Source: Ananas comosus
Taxonomy: Eukaryota > Streptophyta > Magnoliopsida > Poales > Bromeliaceae
Direction: 5' to 3'
Assembly: GCF_001540865.1 (NCBI RefSeq)
Contig: NC_033640.1
Coordinates: 917,866-981,865 of the forward strand
DNA: 64,000 bases
Under the pieces are notes generated by a model. It was not told where the DNA came from, searched no databases, and was given only the letters and a program-made list of their open reading frames with translations. Shown piece after piece: positions 1 to 11,187 of the stretch. Each line of letters opens with the position of its first letter. Positions within the stretch are counted from its first letter, which is position 1. A program made the translations under genes and the position numbers.

Positions 1-368
1 TTATAATTTTTTTAAATATTTTTTTAATAATGACGGATCTCTGACGGAGGGAGAGGGAGAGTTACATGCATCAACTTGAAATCTTTAAAGGGTTATGATT
101 TTTAAAAATTTATATTTTTTTCTTAAATTTTTTAGAATATTTTTAAGAGTTACGCAGTTGATGGAAAAAAATAAAATAACCAAATTATCCTTATAAATTT
201 TTAAATATTTTTTTAACAATGGCTGAGCTCTCTAAATGCATCAACTTGAAATCTCTAGAGGGGTAAAGGGTAGGATTTTCAAAGTCAGACAGATTTTCTA
301 TTTTTTAGTCTATACATTTAAATTTTATAATTATTTTTGGAGTTGGGCTGGAATACTATTGATAATAT
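1..368. other. AT-rich spacer, no gene seen
   Basis: No credible exon. Two short segments resemble each other: one near 59-140 and one near 225-290 share a 'catcaacttgaaatct' motif followed by a G-rich stretch. This suggests an old local duplication or a degraded repeat. Confidence 0.5.
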
Positions 369-883
369 CACTATAACAAAATTAGGTTATAGGGACACAT
401 GTTTGGGACACTTTTGAGTAAGTGTCCCATTTATGCTAAAACTTAAAAACACATTTACTAATGCCTAAATATAAAGCCCAATCCAACCAAAAATAAAAGA
501 TTATTCTATTCAACCCACCACACCCAGTCCATTTGGCTCGATTACAAACAGAAAAGAAAAAAAAAAGAAAAAATCAATTACCATCTTTTCTTCTCTCTTC
601 ACTCAATCCACTGAAATTCTAGACGAAGAGCCTTTACTGTCGTCCTCCTCCGCCACCGTAGCCAACGAGATAGAGTTTCGGCGGTTGCTAAATGCTTAAA
701 TAAGTGTTGGTAAATTAGCAGCACTCTTTTAGGTTATAGCGACACTCTTTAACTGTCACTATATACCTAGCGATCCCACATATAGCAACACTTTTTAAAA
801 GTATCGGTAATTTTAGCTAGTAGCACTTTTTTGACATGTACCTACATTTAAAAGTGTCGCTATAAACCGTTTTTGTTGTAGTG
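369..883. mobile_element. CACTA-type MITE (515 bp) with TAT target duplication
   Basis: The left end begins CACTATAACAAAA and the right end is its near inverse (ending GTTGTAGTG). The terminal inverted repeat is about 30 bp with roughly 24 matches, running through a shared GGTTATAG/GACAC block. The triplet TAT lies directly outside both ends (366-368 and 884-886). CACTA termini with a 3-bp duplication are the hallmark of the EnSpm/CACTA superfamily. There is no transposase frame, so the element is non-autonomous. The interior carries repeated motifs close to 'tagcgacactttt'. Confidence 0.8.
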
Positions 884-884
884 T

Positions 885-1060
885 ATTTGGCTCCTTTTGT
901 TATTAAGTTTTTAGCCATTGGGTGAGGGATTGTAGGATTAGGATGATATTAGTCCCTTAGGGTTGAGTGATTCCTACTGAGTTATAATATTTAATCCATT
1001 GGTTAGAAATGGTCAAATAAATTAATCCAAAGGCTAAAAATTTGATAGCAAAAGAGGGCA
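885..1060. mobile_element. Degenerate short MITE (same family as 13419-13648 and 16850-17071)
   Basis: The interior reads like the two better copies: 'ttttagccattggg', 'gttgagtg', 'aaaatttgatagca' in the same order and spacing. The left terminus is lost, probably next to or into the adjoining CACTA MITE. Confidence 0.5.
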
Positions 1061-1415
1061 AACACTTTTATGTTGAAACTTAATATTTAGAACTTAATAC
1101 ATCTTTGGGTAAGGGAGTCCAAAATGGTGGAATTTTTTTCCTTTGGTTAAAGTGGATTGTAATTTTACTCTATTTTTTGGAGTATAGTATAACTATATTT
1201 CAAAAATTACGTCATTTTTTTTCTCTCCAAACGCTTCATAGGATTATTTTTCTACTGGTGTAACATAGTTTAACTATGCTACGTTTTTAGGGGTATCAAA
1301 ACGGGGTCTTAATGATATTCTAATCCAACTTATTATTTCTGTATAAGCTATTTAGATGTTGCATATCATAATCATAGTCGAGGAGGTGTACTTGGTGCAT
1401 GCAACAATTCATTTC

Positions 1416-1608
1416 TCCTCTCTCTCTCTCTCTCTCTCTCTATAGATCTCCCCCTCACACATGCATGGTATAGAGAGAAAGATATATAGAGAGAGAGAGA
1501 ATGGGTGAATGGGGCCAAGCTTAGAGAGAGAAAGAGGAGAGAGAGAGGGGCATAGAGGAGTCCGTCGTTCTCCTATGCGATCTCTCTCTTTCTCCTCCTT
1601 AGTACATA

Positions 1609-1646
<38 letters not shown>
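1416..1646. repeat. CT/GA microsatellites in the GPDH leader
   Basis: There are CT runs at about 1418-1442 and 1612-1646, with GA runs at about 1489-1500 and 1525-1548 between them. They lie directly upstream of the first coding exon, so they are probably promoter or 5' UTR sequence. Pyrimidine-rich leaders and GAGA-type tracts are common at plant core promoters. Reading frames through this stretch are repeat artefacts. Confidence 0.75.
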
Positions 1647-1649
<3 letters not shown>

Positions 1650-1684
1650 CATATTCTATATATATACACACATTGCATGTGTAA

Positions 1685-2529
1685 ATGGTTTCAAGCTTCT
1701 TCTCGCTGTTCACGTGCATGGCGCCGGCGATGGAGGAGCGCCGCGACGCCATCGAGGAAGCGCCCGTGCCGAGAGCAGAATCCGATCGGGGGGTCAGCGT
1801 AGCCGTCGACGGAGGCGGCGGCAGCGATCGCGGGGCGACGTCAGAGCAGAGCTACGGCCGGGTGGCTGTGATCGGCAGCGGCAACTGGGGCAGCGTCGCG
1901 GCGAAGCTCATCGCCTCCAACGCCGCCAAGCACCCCATGTTCCATGGTAAAAATTTAAGAGCAAACTTCAAATACCACCTTAGTTTCGCACTTTCTAAAA
2001 TACCCTGTAGTTTAAATAGTTTAAAGTCTATTATTTTTCTTGTTACGTCAGTTCCTATATTAATATTTCATTAAATTATATACAAAAAGCTTCAGATACC
2101 CGATCTAAATTTATCGAATATTCATTTTAGTAATCTTTTGTTTTAATCTCGTCACTCGTCACTGATTTAATAAAAAAAAAATAGTGAAAGAAAAAATAAA
2201 AAAAAAATAAAATAAAATTACGGGGCACTAAATTGATACACTTTAAACCATATGGTACCAAAATGAGAAAATGCGAAACAACAGGGATGGTATTTGACGT
2301 TTTTTCTATAATTTAATACGGTATCAGAATAAAAAGTTTTGTGTTCGAATTTCGTACCGTATAATTCAGTGAAAGAGAATTTCAGAGAATTTCAGAATCC
2401 ACCGTCATCGTCAATTGTCATAGGGAGAATTGTTGAATATATAAAATTAAGAAATTGTAGTTCTCTTAAATAGCTCAAGACCTTTTTTGGTATTGTATTT
2501 GAATATAAATTTTTTTAAAAAAATCACTT

Positions 2530-2560
<31 letters not shown>

Positions 2561-5500
2561 GCTTGAGCAATTAGGAAGTAACAGTATCTAAAAAGTAACT
2601 TTCAAATGTTTTTTTGACATTATTGGTCTAATAGTGTTTTAAAATTTGTAATTTTAATGGTCGATATAAAATGTTTTTTTCGTTTAACGGTATAAAGATA
2701 TTCAAATCAATTGAATTTTAATTATAAAATTCTTTAAACTATTTAGAATAAGATCTATAATCTTGATCTTGACTACAAACAAGACTCGTATTATCACTTT
2801 TTTAAAAATCTTTATTTGTAGCTGTTTATTTTGTGTCCACTTGATGAACAAGAGAACAATATTGAAAAAATATGAAATTTAATTTCTACATGTTTCAAGT
2901 GGTATAGATCATGTTCAACGATACCGATCGTCGGTTTGGAGGCTCCATCATCGAAAATAAATGGATGGCAATAGAGTTCATTTGTTACTGATAGCATTCC
3001 GGCTCAACTCTGTCTCTGTCTCTCTCTCTCTCTCTATACGTATATATTCAAGCTATATCGAGCCGAATGTGAGCGAGATGATCCCAGCTCGGATTCGGCT
3101 CGTTAAGATTTCGAGCTGAAAAATAGTTATTAAACAAGCAACACGTTCTCGAGCTCATTTCGAGCCGAACACAAGCTGGCTCGCTAACAGCGAGCTGGAT
3201 TGCCAGCCCTAAACAACAGTCGGAGAAAACTTACTAAAATTCGGTTAGACGATTATTAATGAACATGACTACATTATTTGCATTGAAAATTTTAAAATCT
3301 GATTCGTAGAGTTATTTTGTGAGAAACTTTTAGATGAAGTGAGGATGTGGGTGTATGAAGAAACATTGCCGAATGGCGAGAAGCTCTCTCACACCATCAA
3401 CCAAACCAATGTAAAATTATCTTTCATTTCCTTGTTCAATTTCTTTGTTACAATGCTTGCACCTTAGGAATTGAATACTTACTGCATGATTAATTATTTT
3501 GCGTGACGAACAGGAGAATTGCAAGTATTTACCGGGAATTAAGCTCGGCGTAAATGTAGTAGCAGATCCTGACCTAGAAAATGCAGGTAATTTCACAAAA
3601 TCATATATATTAATAGTCTCAAATGTCGTCGAATTGTGATGCCATGTTTCTGAATTTGGTTTTCTTTTACTGGCAGTTAAAGAAGCGAATATGTTGGTGT
3701 TCGTGACGCCGCATCAGTTTGTGGAGGGCATATGCAAGAGGCTTGTGGGGAAAATAAGGCCGGGGGCCGAGGCCATTTCGCTCATCAAGGGAATGGAGGT
3801 CAAAATGGAAGGACCATGCATGATTTCCAAATTGATCTCCGACATGCTCGGCATCAACTGTTGTGTCCTCATGGGGGCTAATATCGCTAACGAGGCAAGA
3901 ATAGATTGAATCTTCTCTTTCGCTTTCATAATGAAAAAGAGAAGAGAAAATAATAAGCGGAGATATCTGAGTGCAGATTGCTGTCGAGAAGTTCAGCGAA
4001 GCGACAGTCGGGTATAGGCAGGATAAGGAAGTGGCGCAAAGATGGGCTAGACTGTTCGGCACATCATATTTCCTAGTATCTGTCGTAAGTGCTGTTCCAT
4101 TGCTTTCGATAACTTACGTGTGCTGCGCTAATTTATATACAGATCTTTTCAAAGTTACTTATGTCGACTTGATCGAAATCATTCATTGTGTAATAAGAGT
4201 TATACAACGTTAACACCGATTCCAAAAGCCCGAGCCCCTAAAAAAAGGGTGACCAATTTCTTTAAAGCGCACAGACATAACGCCCATAGATCTCAACTGT
4301 GACTTGATCTAACTTGCTCTCTGCAACGTAAGCAAAATGCTAGCCTACCCGCCAATAATAATAACTCCGTCTTCTACTACGAGTCGAGCATGAATACTTG
4401 CGAAAGCATTTGGACCCTAATACATCCTATCGAGAAACGGTCTTAATTAAGGCATATATCTATATGGAAAAAATTTCTTCATAGAATCAACAATTTATTA
4501 GTCGATACAAAGAGAGAGTAAAATTATAAGTACACAATATTCCAGGTTAGGGTAATTTTCCCGTAAATGTTTTACTAACCATATATCAAGATCAAGGTGT
4601 ATTACCATGCCAGGGCCATATTGTAAGTGAACGGATAACCGTAAGGGTGTAAATGATACATTTTTGTGGTCATAATCGCCGACAGGTACAGGACGTCGAG
4701 GGAGTAGAGCTGTGCGGAACGCTAAAGAATGTGGTGGCTATTGCGGCAGGTATCGAACACACACCTTCGAACAGACACCCAACTCTTTTAGTGTTTGTTT
4801 TGTTCCCTCCCGTCGGAGAGTTAAGATCCAAAATGGTGATTTTGCAGGTCTTGTTGATGGCTTGGACATGGGAAACAATACCAAGGTTTGTAATTCTTTC
4901 GTACGAACTATTACCTAAAAGACCGATCGAGTAGGAAATGAGCCCAAAAATATATATTACCACTCTGACTCACGTGCATTGTGAAATTTAAACCTGCTAC
5001 ATGTCAAAAATGGGGATTGAACCCATAACCTCACAGAATGAAGTACCATATTACACAACAGATCGATCAAGTAGGAAATGGGCTTAGGAATATATATTAA
5101 CATGAACAAATGGAACAAAATTGCGGCAGGTTTATCTTTTTATATTCCCTTTGGATGTTGTAATATTTTAGGCCGCGATAATGAGGATTGGTTTGAGGGA
5201 GATGCGCGCTTTCTCCAAATTGCTCTTCTCGTCGGTTAGGGACAGCACATTCTTCGAAAGCTGCGGCGTCGCTGATCTGATCACTACGTGCCGTATGTAC
5301 TTCGACTCGATTCGATTCTTTCGCCTCGACTCATACTCGATCCATATACATGCATTCAATGTTTTTTACTTTTTTGTGGCACAGTAGGGGGGAGAAACCG
5401 AAGAGTTGCCGAGGCATTCGCAAGAAGCGGCGGCAAAAGGTTCTTCTCTATATGCCTTCCGTATTTATCTTATTTGAATTGAACTCTTTTAAAGCACTTT

Positions 5501-5831
5501 CACGTTTTTATGATCTCGTCGACAGATCATTCGATGAGCTCGAGGCGGAACTACTGCAAGGCCAGAAACTGCAGGTATGTGAATACGAATTTGTAAAACT
5601 TCTGCGACGCTGAAAATACACTGCTCATGAATTGAACTCCTGAAGGGCGTGTCGACGGCGAAAGAAGTGTACGAAGTTTTGAGCAACCGAGGATGGCAGG
5701 GGCTGTTTCCGCTCTTCACGACAGTGCACGAGATCTGCGTCGGCGAACTGCCTCCGACGGCGATCGTCGAGTACAGCGAGCACTCGCCGAATGTATCCAT
5801 CATGGAGGGTTTCACTCAACATTACTACTGA
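1685..5831 (+). CDS. GPDHC1: Glycerol-3-phosphate dehydrogenase [NAD+], cytosolic type
   Basis: Interconverts dihydroxyacetone phosphate and glycerol-3-phosphate using NAD(H). I read 11 exons: 1685-1946, 3334-3410, 3514-3586, 3677-3894, 3977-4084, 4686-4749, 4848-4885, 5172-5292, 5385-5439, 5526-5574, 5646-5831. They join in frame to 416 codons plus stop. The Rossmann nucleotide site is GSGNWGS in exon 1, followed by FVTPHQF and the catalytic-lysine region [12 protein letters not shown] in exon 6. The C-terminal helical domain includes [12 protein letters not shown]. There is no obvious plastid transit peptide, which fits the cytosolic class. The start could be 1685 or the in-frame Met at 1718; the first 50 or so residues are low-complexity. 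Intron 4 has a GC donor. Intron 1 (1387 bp) holds two MITE remnants and a CT run. The exon 8/9 junction codon encodes Leu, where I recall Tyr in homologues. Confidence in identity is high; exon ends were called by eye. Confidence 0.93.
1958..2308. mobile_element. MULE-type MITE, copy 1 (in GPDH intron 1)
   Basis: The left end has 'aacttcaaataccacc' then 'tttcgcactttct', and the right end is the inverse ('gcgaaacaacagggatgg' then 'tatttgacgtttttt'). The interior carries the family motif 'acttcagatacc'. The ends are eroded and no target duplication is clear. Confidence 0.65.
2529..2557. repeat. CT microsatellite in GPDH intron 1
   Basis: About 14 CT units, at the edge of the degenerate fold-back MITE that follows. 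Confidence 0.85.
2700..3010. mobile_element. Degenerate fold-back MITE, right half (in GPDH intron 1)
   Basis: The order 'gatcatgttcaacgatac', 'gatcgtcggtttgg', 'ccatcatcgaaaata' matches the right arm of the elements at 9356-9896 and 51671-52196. A (CT)n tract follows, as at other copies. The left arm is hard to recognise. Confidence 0.55.
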
Positions 5832-6066
5832 ACATCATACTATAACATTTTGTTACCAATTATATTGGAATGTTCACAAAATCATGTAACTTGAGAAAAC
5901 TTATATTTGTAACTGGGCTAGGTTGAAGTATGTTGAATCTTTTATATAGAAAATTATTATGAATCTTCAAGGCATTATAAAAGGAATTATTGATCATAAT
6001 ATAAAGCATATATATAGTTTGCTGTTCCTTTTTGTAGAGAAGTGTGTTTTAAGTTGTTAAATTGAG
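5832..6066. other. GPDH 3' flank
   Basis: AT-rich sequence after the GPDH stop, presumably the 3' UTR. No canonical poly(A) hexamer stands out. Confidence 0.5.
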
Positions 6067-6502
6067 ACCATTTGGTTGTGTACGTAATTAGAAATACAGC
6101 GTAATTAATTAAGATGCATGCAGTTAAAAATACAGTGATTATAATGATGCATATTTTATTTGGTTAAATGCAGTCGAAAGCGTTACAGCTATAAATAACT
6201 TGTTTGATAATTGTACACGGTTGAGAAGTGTTTTTTATAAAATTTTATCACTTTATATATGAAATGGAGAGACTTTCTCCAATATAGAGAAAAAAATTTA
6301 TTTTCTGATTAAAACTAATTAGGAATTCAAATATCTTAGTTGGAATTCACGCCAATTTGAGCATTGTTTTAATTGCTGCAGTTAGGCTTCCGCATGAAGT
6401 TTCGACAGTAGCAACTGGATTCAAATTCATCAATCAAACACCGGATTTAAATCTACATGTAATTACAACTGCAGTACAGTTGCAACTACATGCAACCAAA
6501 TA
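6067..6502. mobile_element. hAT-like MITE, family with 10434-10893
   Basis: The ends are 'ccatttggttg' and 'caaccaaatag', in inverted orientation. The interior shares with the second copy: 'gcagttaaaaatac', 'ctataaataacttgtttgat', 'atctccaat'-like and 'gttgcaactacatgcaacc' motifs in the same order. 'GTTTGGTT' termini are typical of plant hAT MITEs. No clear 8-bp duplication is visible. Confidence 0.65.
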
Positions 6503-7285
6503 GCTTAAGTTAGCGATTAAATTTATAAAATTTTTAACATAATAAGACTAATAAATTAAAAAATCAAATGATCGAAAGTTACGACGGTATCGATAAAAAA
6601 TAGTAAAATATTTGGTGGGCCTATTCTGAAGTGGCCTAACCGTATTCAAATCTGACCTGACTTGACCTGATCCGACTGATTTTTGTCACATAATCTCCGT
6701 TTGGTCTAGCAAAGAAGGGGTTCGACCTCATCCTCTTATCGAAGAGGTTCGATCTCATCATCTGTTCTAAAAGTACGTGTTCGGATGCAACTTTATGATT
6801 CCGCTACGTAATTACTATATCGATCAATTCGCTAGCTCAAATCTTAAAGCGACACAAACGACGGTGATCCTCGTCTTACTCTCATGCCAAGGACACGAGA
6901 ACTTATCGGGCTAAAGCCCCTTGACCCGAACCCGACCCGAGCAGCTCCACTTGTTAACCCAAATTGGTGGCATTAAACCGGTCGAGTCCGAATCGGGTCG
7001 GGTCGGGTCGGATCGAGCCAATGTGTTTGACATTGAGACACAATCGAGTTCACTGGACCATGCACAACCATAATAGGAGTTGAATGTTCCTTTAGTTTGA
7101 TTGGTACCGTTCATTTTCGAGTGTGTGATCTACCGACATTTTTAATAATAATAATAATAATAAAGAATATATATTAGGCGACAAATATGCTACATTTTAC
7201 TTATGATCCTCAAAATATAATACACATGATATTTTGGTCCGCAAATTTTAACTTGGTTGTAATTTTTTATTCGAACTTTCTTAAT
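6503..7285. other. Spacer with GGGTC-type simple repeat
   Basis: AT-rich sequence with no convincing gene. A small degenerate GGTCGG repeat lies at about 6990-7016, with matching CCCGA repeats at about 6925-6945, and a TAA run at about 7144-7162. Confidence 0.5.
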
Positions 7286-7289
7286 TCTT

Positions 7290-7735
7290 ACAATCAAGTG
7301 TTGCAGTACGTATTAATGTGATTAATGATGCGACGACAATTAAGATGTCATATTATTTTTACATTAGCGATACTTTAATATTAAGTTTGCTAAATTGAAT
7401 TGTGAAATTTAATTACAATACTTTACAAAAATTTAAATTAAAAATTATAATATATTAAAGTTTGAGAATTAAAATGTGGAGCTTTTTATATTTTAAATAC
7501 CAAAAAAGTGTTTTAATCATGTGTTGCAGTGTTAATATGATTAATGACGTGACGACAATTAAAATGTCATATTACTGTTTCACATGGGCGATATCTCAAC
7601 ATTAAGTCTGTTTACTGAATTGTGAAATTTAATTACAATAGTTTATAAAGATTTAAACCAAAATTTATAGTATATTAAAATTTAAAAATTAAAGTGTGAA
7701 GCTTTTTATATTTTAAGTGCCAAAAGTGTGTTTTA
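7290..7735. repeat. Two-unit tandem repeat (about 222 bp each)
   Basis: Unit 1 (about 7290-7510) and unit 2 (about 7511-7735) align along their length. Shared blocks include 'gtgttgcagt', 'gacgacaatta', 'gaattgtgaaatttaattac' and 'agctttttatattttaa'. They are diverged by small substitutions and indels. No coding potential. Confidence 0.75.
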
Positions 7736-7774
7736 AGGTTTAACCCACACTTATCATTTTGACTAAATTACATA

Positions 7775-8334
7775 GCGTGTTTGGTTCGAAGTCGGAGTCG
7801 GAATCGGAATCGGAATCAAAATAAGCTGGAATCGAAATCGGAATGACTCATTACCTAATTCCGTTTGGTTCATCACCTGAATCGGAATCGGAATAAATCA
7901 TTCCCATTGTTGGTGTTTGGTTCAAGTGGATATAAAAAAAATAATCAAATTAATATACTAACATNATTATCTTTATAATATATTAATTTAAATTCAAATT
8001 CATAAGTTAGATTCGAAATACTTGATTAAATTTTAATTTTTAATTTAAGTTCAAATTAAAATTTAAAATTATATATTTAATTTTTAAATTTTAACTCATA
8101 TTTTAATTAAAAAAGTTGAAAAAATAAATTTAATCTGAATAAATATCAATTCCGTCCGGATTCAACTTCCAATCCGGCATCCTAGGCCGGATTGAAAAAA
8201 AGGGTGATTGGGGAATTCCCATTCCACTCGGGAATTGGAATCGGAATGGGACTCTCGCGTACCAAACACCCACAAACGGATTCACCCATTCCGATTCCGA
8301 TTTCATAATAAAAAAGAAGCGAACCAAACACACC
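7775..8334. mobile_element. hAT-like MITE with GAATCG repeats at both ends
   Basis: Left terminus 'gcgtgtttggttcg' and right terminus 'gcgaaccaaacacaccc' are inverted repeats. Subterminal GGAATC/GATTCC hexamer repeats occur on each side in inverted orientation. The interior is AT-rich and there is no transposase frame. One undetermined base sits at 7965. Confidence 0.7.
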
Positions 8335-8335
8335 C

Positions 8336-9353
8336 AAAATGTTCACAGGGGAGTGCGGTGTGAACTATGATGATAAAATGATCATTTTACTTCTCATCAT
8401 TTTCGTCTTCTCCCTCATCTTGCTCATCCGCCGCCTCGATCGGCTGCGGTTCGGGCCTCGATCACCCGCAGTTCCTCTCCATTTTCTTCTCCATCTGCTC
8501 CCCTTCTCCTCTGCACCCTCGTCGCCCCTCCATTTCAGCGACAGTAGGAAGAAAATCGAGTTGGGCGTGGATGGAAAAGTGGGCAAGGCTAGGTAACGAG
8601 GGTGAAGGCGAGGCGACGGAAGAGGACGATGGGGTGTTTGTATGCGTGGACGGAGATGTGGGCGAGGACGAGGCAGTGGAGGAGGGCGAGGCGGCAAGGC
8701 GGAGGAGGGCGAAGCACAGTACATAGGGCGGAGGGTATTTTTGGCATAAAAAATATTTTATAACGGAATCCTAACGGATCACTAACAATAGGAGGTGAAG
8801 TGAATATTTTTTATTTTACAAGAAGGTAAAATATAGATTTTTAAATGACAGAAAAAAAAAAGTAAAAATTGACAGAAAGGGTATATGTAATTTAGCCTAT
8901 AACGTTATTTTAACTTTTGTAATTCCAAGCATATGTACTTTGCTACAGGGCCAAGATAAGAATATTTAATTGCAGCTTTTGAGGACAAATTCCCATCATT
9001 CTTTTACCCTTTTTCTTTTTGGATAAATTAAATTTGCGGATGGAATGCATAAAAAGTCCCTTCACTAATGTATATTAGGAATGGATAAAGTATTAAAATA
9101 TAAACTTTAGTTTAATTAACTAATTTAAGGAAAATGATTGATTTAGATGCTAATTAACTAAACATATTGAAATATATGTTTCTCTGTACGTAAGAAACAT
9201 TGCATAACTTTTTCTCGCCACTAAAGTTGGGGGATTCAAATTATAACTTTTACTTTTTAATTTCAAAATTATATTTTGACAACTTATTGTTACGTCGAAT
9301 AATTCGGACTTTTTAAATTATTGAGTCACTATTATGAAATATATATAGAGAGA
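8336..9353. other. Unassigned spacer with GC-rich island
   Basis: Positions about 8400-8720 are GC-rich and pyrimidine-biased, then purine-biased. Open frames exist on both strands but translate to low-complexity Pro/Arg or Leu/Ser sequence with no recognisable domain. The remainder is AT-rich. Confidence 0.5.
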
Positions 9354-9355
9354 GA

Positions 9356-9896
9356 GAGTTAGACTGTTATACTATCGATAACACGAAGGCCTCCATATTA
9401 TTAGGTTGTTTTCAATAATACGGCTTTCAAATCAAAGATCGGTCCGTTAGACTTGATCTATACTGTTGAAATTATTTAAAAACTAAATTTCATAGTTTTT
9501 CAACATTATTTAGCTAGTGATTAAGATGTTTCAAAATTAACACTTTTAATTGTTGATGTTATACGTTTGTAAATTTAACAGTGTAAAACAAAACAAATCT
9601 GATAAAATTTTTATAAAAAATTATTTTCACTATTTAGAGTAAAATTAGTAAATCCGTTCTTAAATTTAAATTTTTTATCATCATTTTTATGAGATTTGTA
9701 TTTTCAGCCGTTTATTTTTAGATTGCTCGTTTGATAGGTAAATGATATCGAAAAACTATTAAATTTAGTTTTCAAATGCTTTCAATAATGTAGATCAAAT
9801 CTAACGAAACTGATCGTCGATTTGGAAGCTGTATCATTGAAAATAATTTGATAGCACGGAGGTCTATGTGATATCGATAATATACCAGCCGGACTC
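9356..9896. mobile_element. Fold-back MITE, copy 1 (541 bp, long inverted arms)
   Basis: The two halves are inverted copies of about 250 bp. The left end runs 'ctatcgataacac' then 'gaaggcctcc'; the right end is the inverse, finishing 'accagccggactc'. Internal arm landmarks are 'gatcggtccgttagac' on the left and 'gaaactgatcgtcgat' on the right. A GA tract follows TATATA immediately to the left. No coding capacity. Confidence 0.8.
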
Positions 9897-10430
9897 TTAT
9901 AATTAATTAAACACCTGGTGATCATCATACATAGGGCCTACTAAAGTGATCATCATAATCACTAATTAGATATTTAGAATCACGAGGCCTCTCTTTAAAC
10001 TTTAATAATTGTTGCTTTTTGGTGCCATGGAATAGATGTCTCCAAAATCCCAGTAGTTGTCCTGTGAAGTAAGGTATAGCTTAGCTTTTTCATTGTATTT
10101 GTTATCCAAAAGATATATTTATGAATATCTTGTTCGGCATATCCATTTTGTTTACCGGAGTGAAATGCAAGGTACTCGATACCCGAGAAAGTATATGTGG
10201 CCTCCTAAATTATATTTTAAGATATTTAAGATATTCTGTTGGCTTAAAAGGGTCAACATTCTGTCATATGGCGGTATGCCAGATTGGACCGAGTCATGTT
10301 TGAAAATCCAACTGAGTCATGTTTGAAATGGCGTGGGATCGGATTGGATCGAATCATATTCGAAGTGGTAAGAGGCTGGTTGGACGGAGTTACAATCGAG
10401 ACCCGTAAATACTGTGTTTGTACGCTTTAA
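9897..10430. other. Spacer, no gene seen
   Basis: AT-rich sequence. A short duplicated segment near 10275-10325 repeats 'ccgagtcatgtttgaaa' as 'ctgagtcatgtttgaaa', a small local duplication. Confidence 0.5.
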
Positions 10431-10433
10431 GAG

Positions 10434-10893
10434 GCCGTTTCGTTAGATGTGATATCAAATGCAGTGTAGTTAAAAATATACGCAGTTAAAAATGCAAGAA
10501 TTACAACTACATACATCCTGTTTGGTTGGATGTAGTAAAAAGTACTGCAACTATAAATAATTTGTTTGATTGCATACAGTTAAGAAATAATTTTTAAAAT
10601 TTTATCATTTTATATATATGATAGTGAGATTATCTCCAATATAAAAATATATATATTTTTATTTAAAATATAATTAGGGACGTAAACTTATCTGTTGTTT
10701 AAAGTTACTCCTTTCAACTACTGCAGTTGGAACCACAGTCAATTTGAGCGTAGTTCCAACTGTTGTAGTTGGGCCTCTTCCTATAGTTTTTCCTACAGCA
10801 GTTGAAGTTAAAAATATCATATACCAAATGTTGAATATGTATTTGCATATAGCTGCACCTGCAGTGCAATTGCAACTACATGCAACCAAACGA
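10434..10893. mobile_element. hAT-like MITE, second copy
   Basis: Begins 'gccgtttcgttagatg' and ends 'gcaactacatgcaaccaaacg'. Interior motifs match the copy at 6067-6502 in order. The two copies are clearly diverged, so the insertions are not recent. Confidence 0.7.
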
Positions 10894-11080
10894 TTGCATC
10901 TTTCTAACGGCTTGAGTTTTAGGGATTAATTATTAATAGCTGGCGCCCAATGATCCGACAAAATCATCACCCCGATCCGAATGCGTTATGCTCAGAAGTA
11001 ATAACTGTCGGTGTACTGTAATGAACAAACTAAAAGCAAAGCGATTCAAAGATAATCTTAAATGGTGTACTTTTTCACTC

Positions 11081-11087
11081 TATATAA
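11081..11087 (+). promoter_or_regulatory. TATA box of the SEO gene
   Basis: TATATAA lies 101 bp (about 10 helical turns) ahead of the SEO start codon, in an otherwise unremarkable flank. The transcript would begin around 11110-11120. Confidence 0.6.
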
Positions 11088-11187
11088 AGCCCATGTAAGA
11101 AGCCCCAGATGACAAAGTGCAGAAACCAAGCAGTTCTCTTCTTTCAACTCTAGTTGCATTGCAGTGCTGCAGGTTTAAGCAGTGAGC

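Noticed and set aside
1409..1678. Minus-strand open frame rich in Arg-Glu repeats
   Set aside because: It is the translation of GA/CT microsatellites, with no codon structure outside the repeat.
8339..8724. Open frames on both strands of a GC-rich island
   Set aside because: Low-complexity Leu/Ser on one strand and Pro/Arg on the other; no domain, no splice partners, and flanked by MITE sequence.
10744..10929. Short plus-strand frame with 'VVPTVVVGPLPIV'
   Set aside because: It lies wholly inside an hAT-like MITE whose interior is shared with a non-coding copy at 6067-6502.
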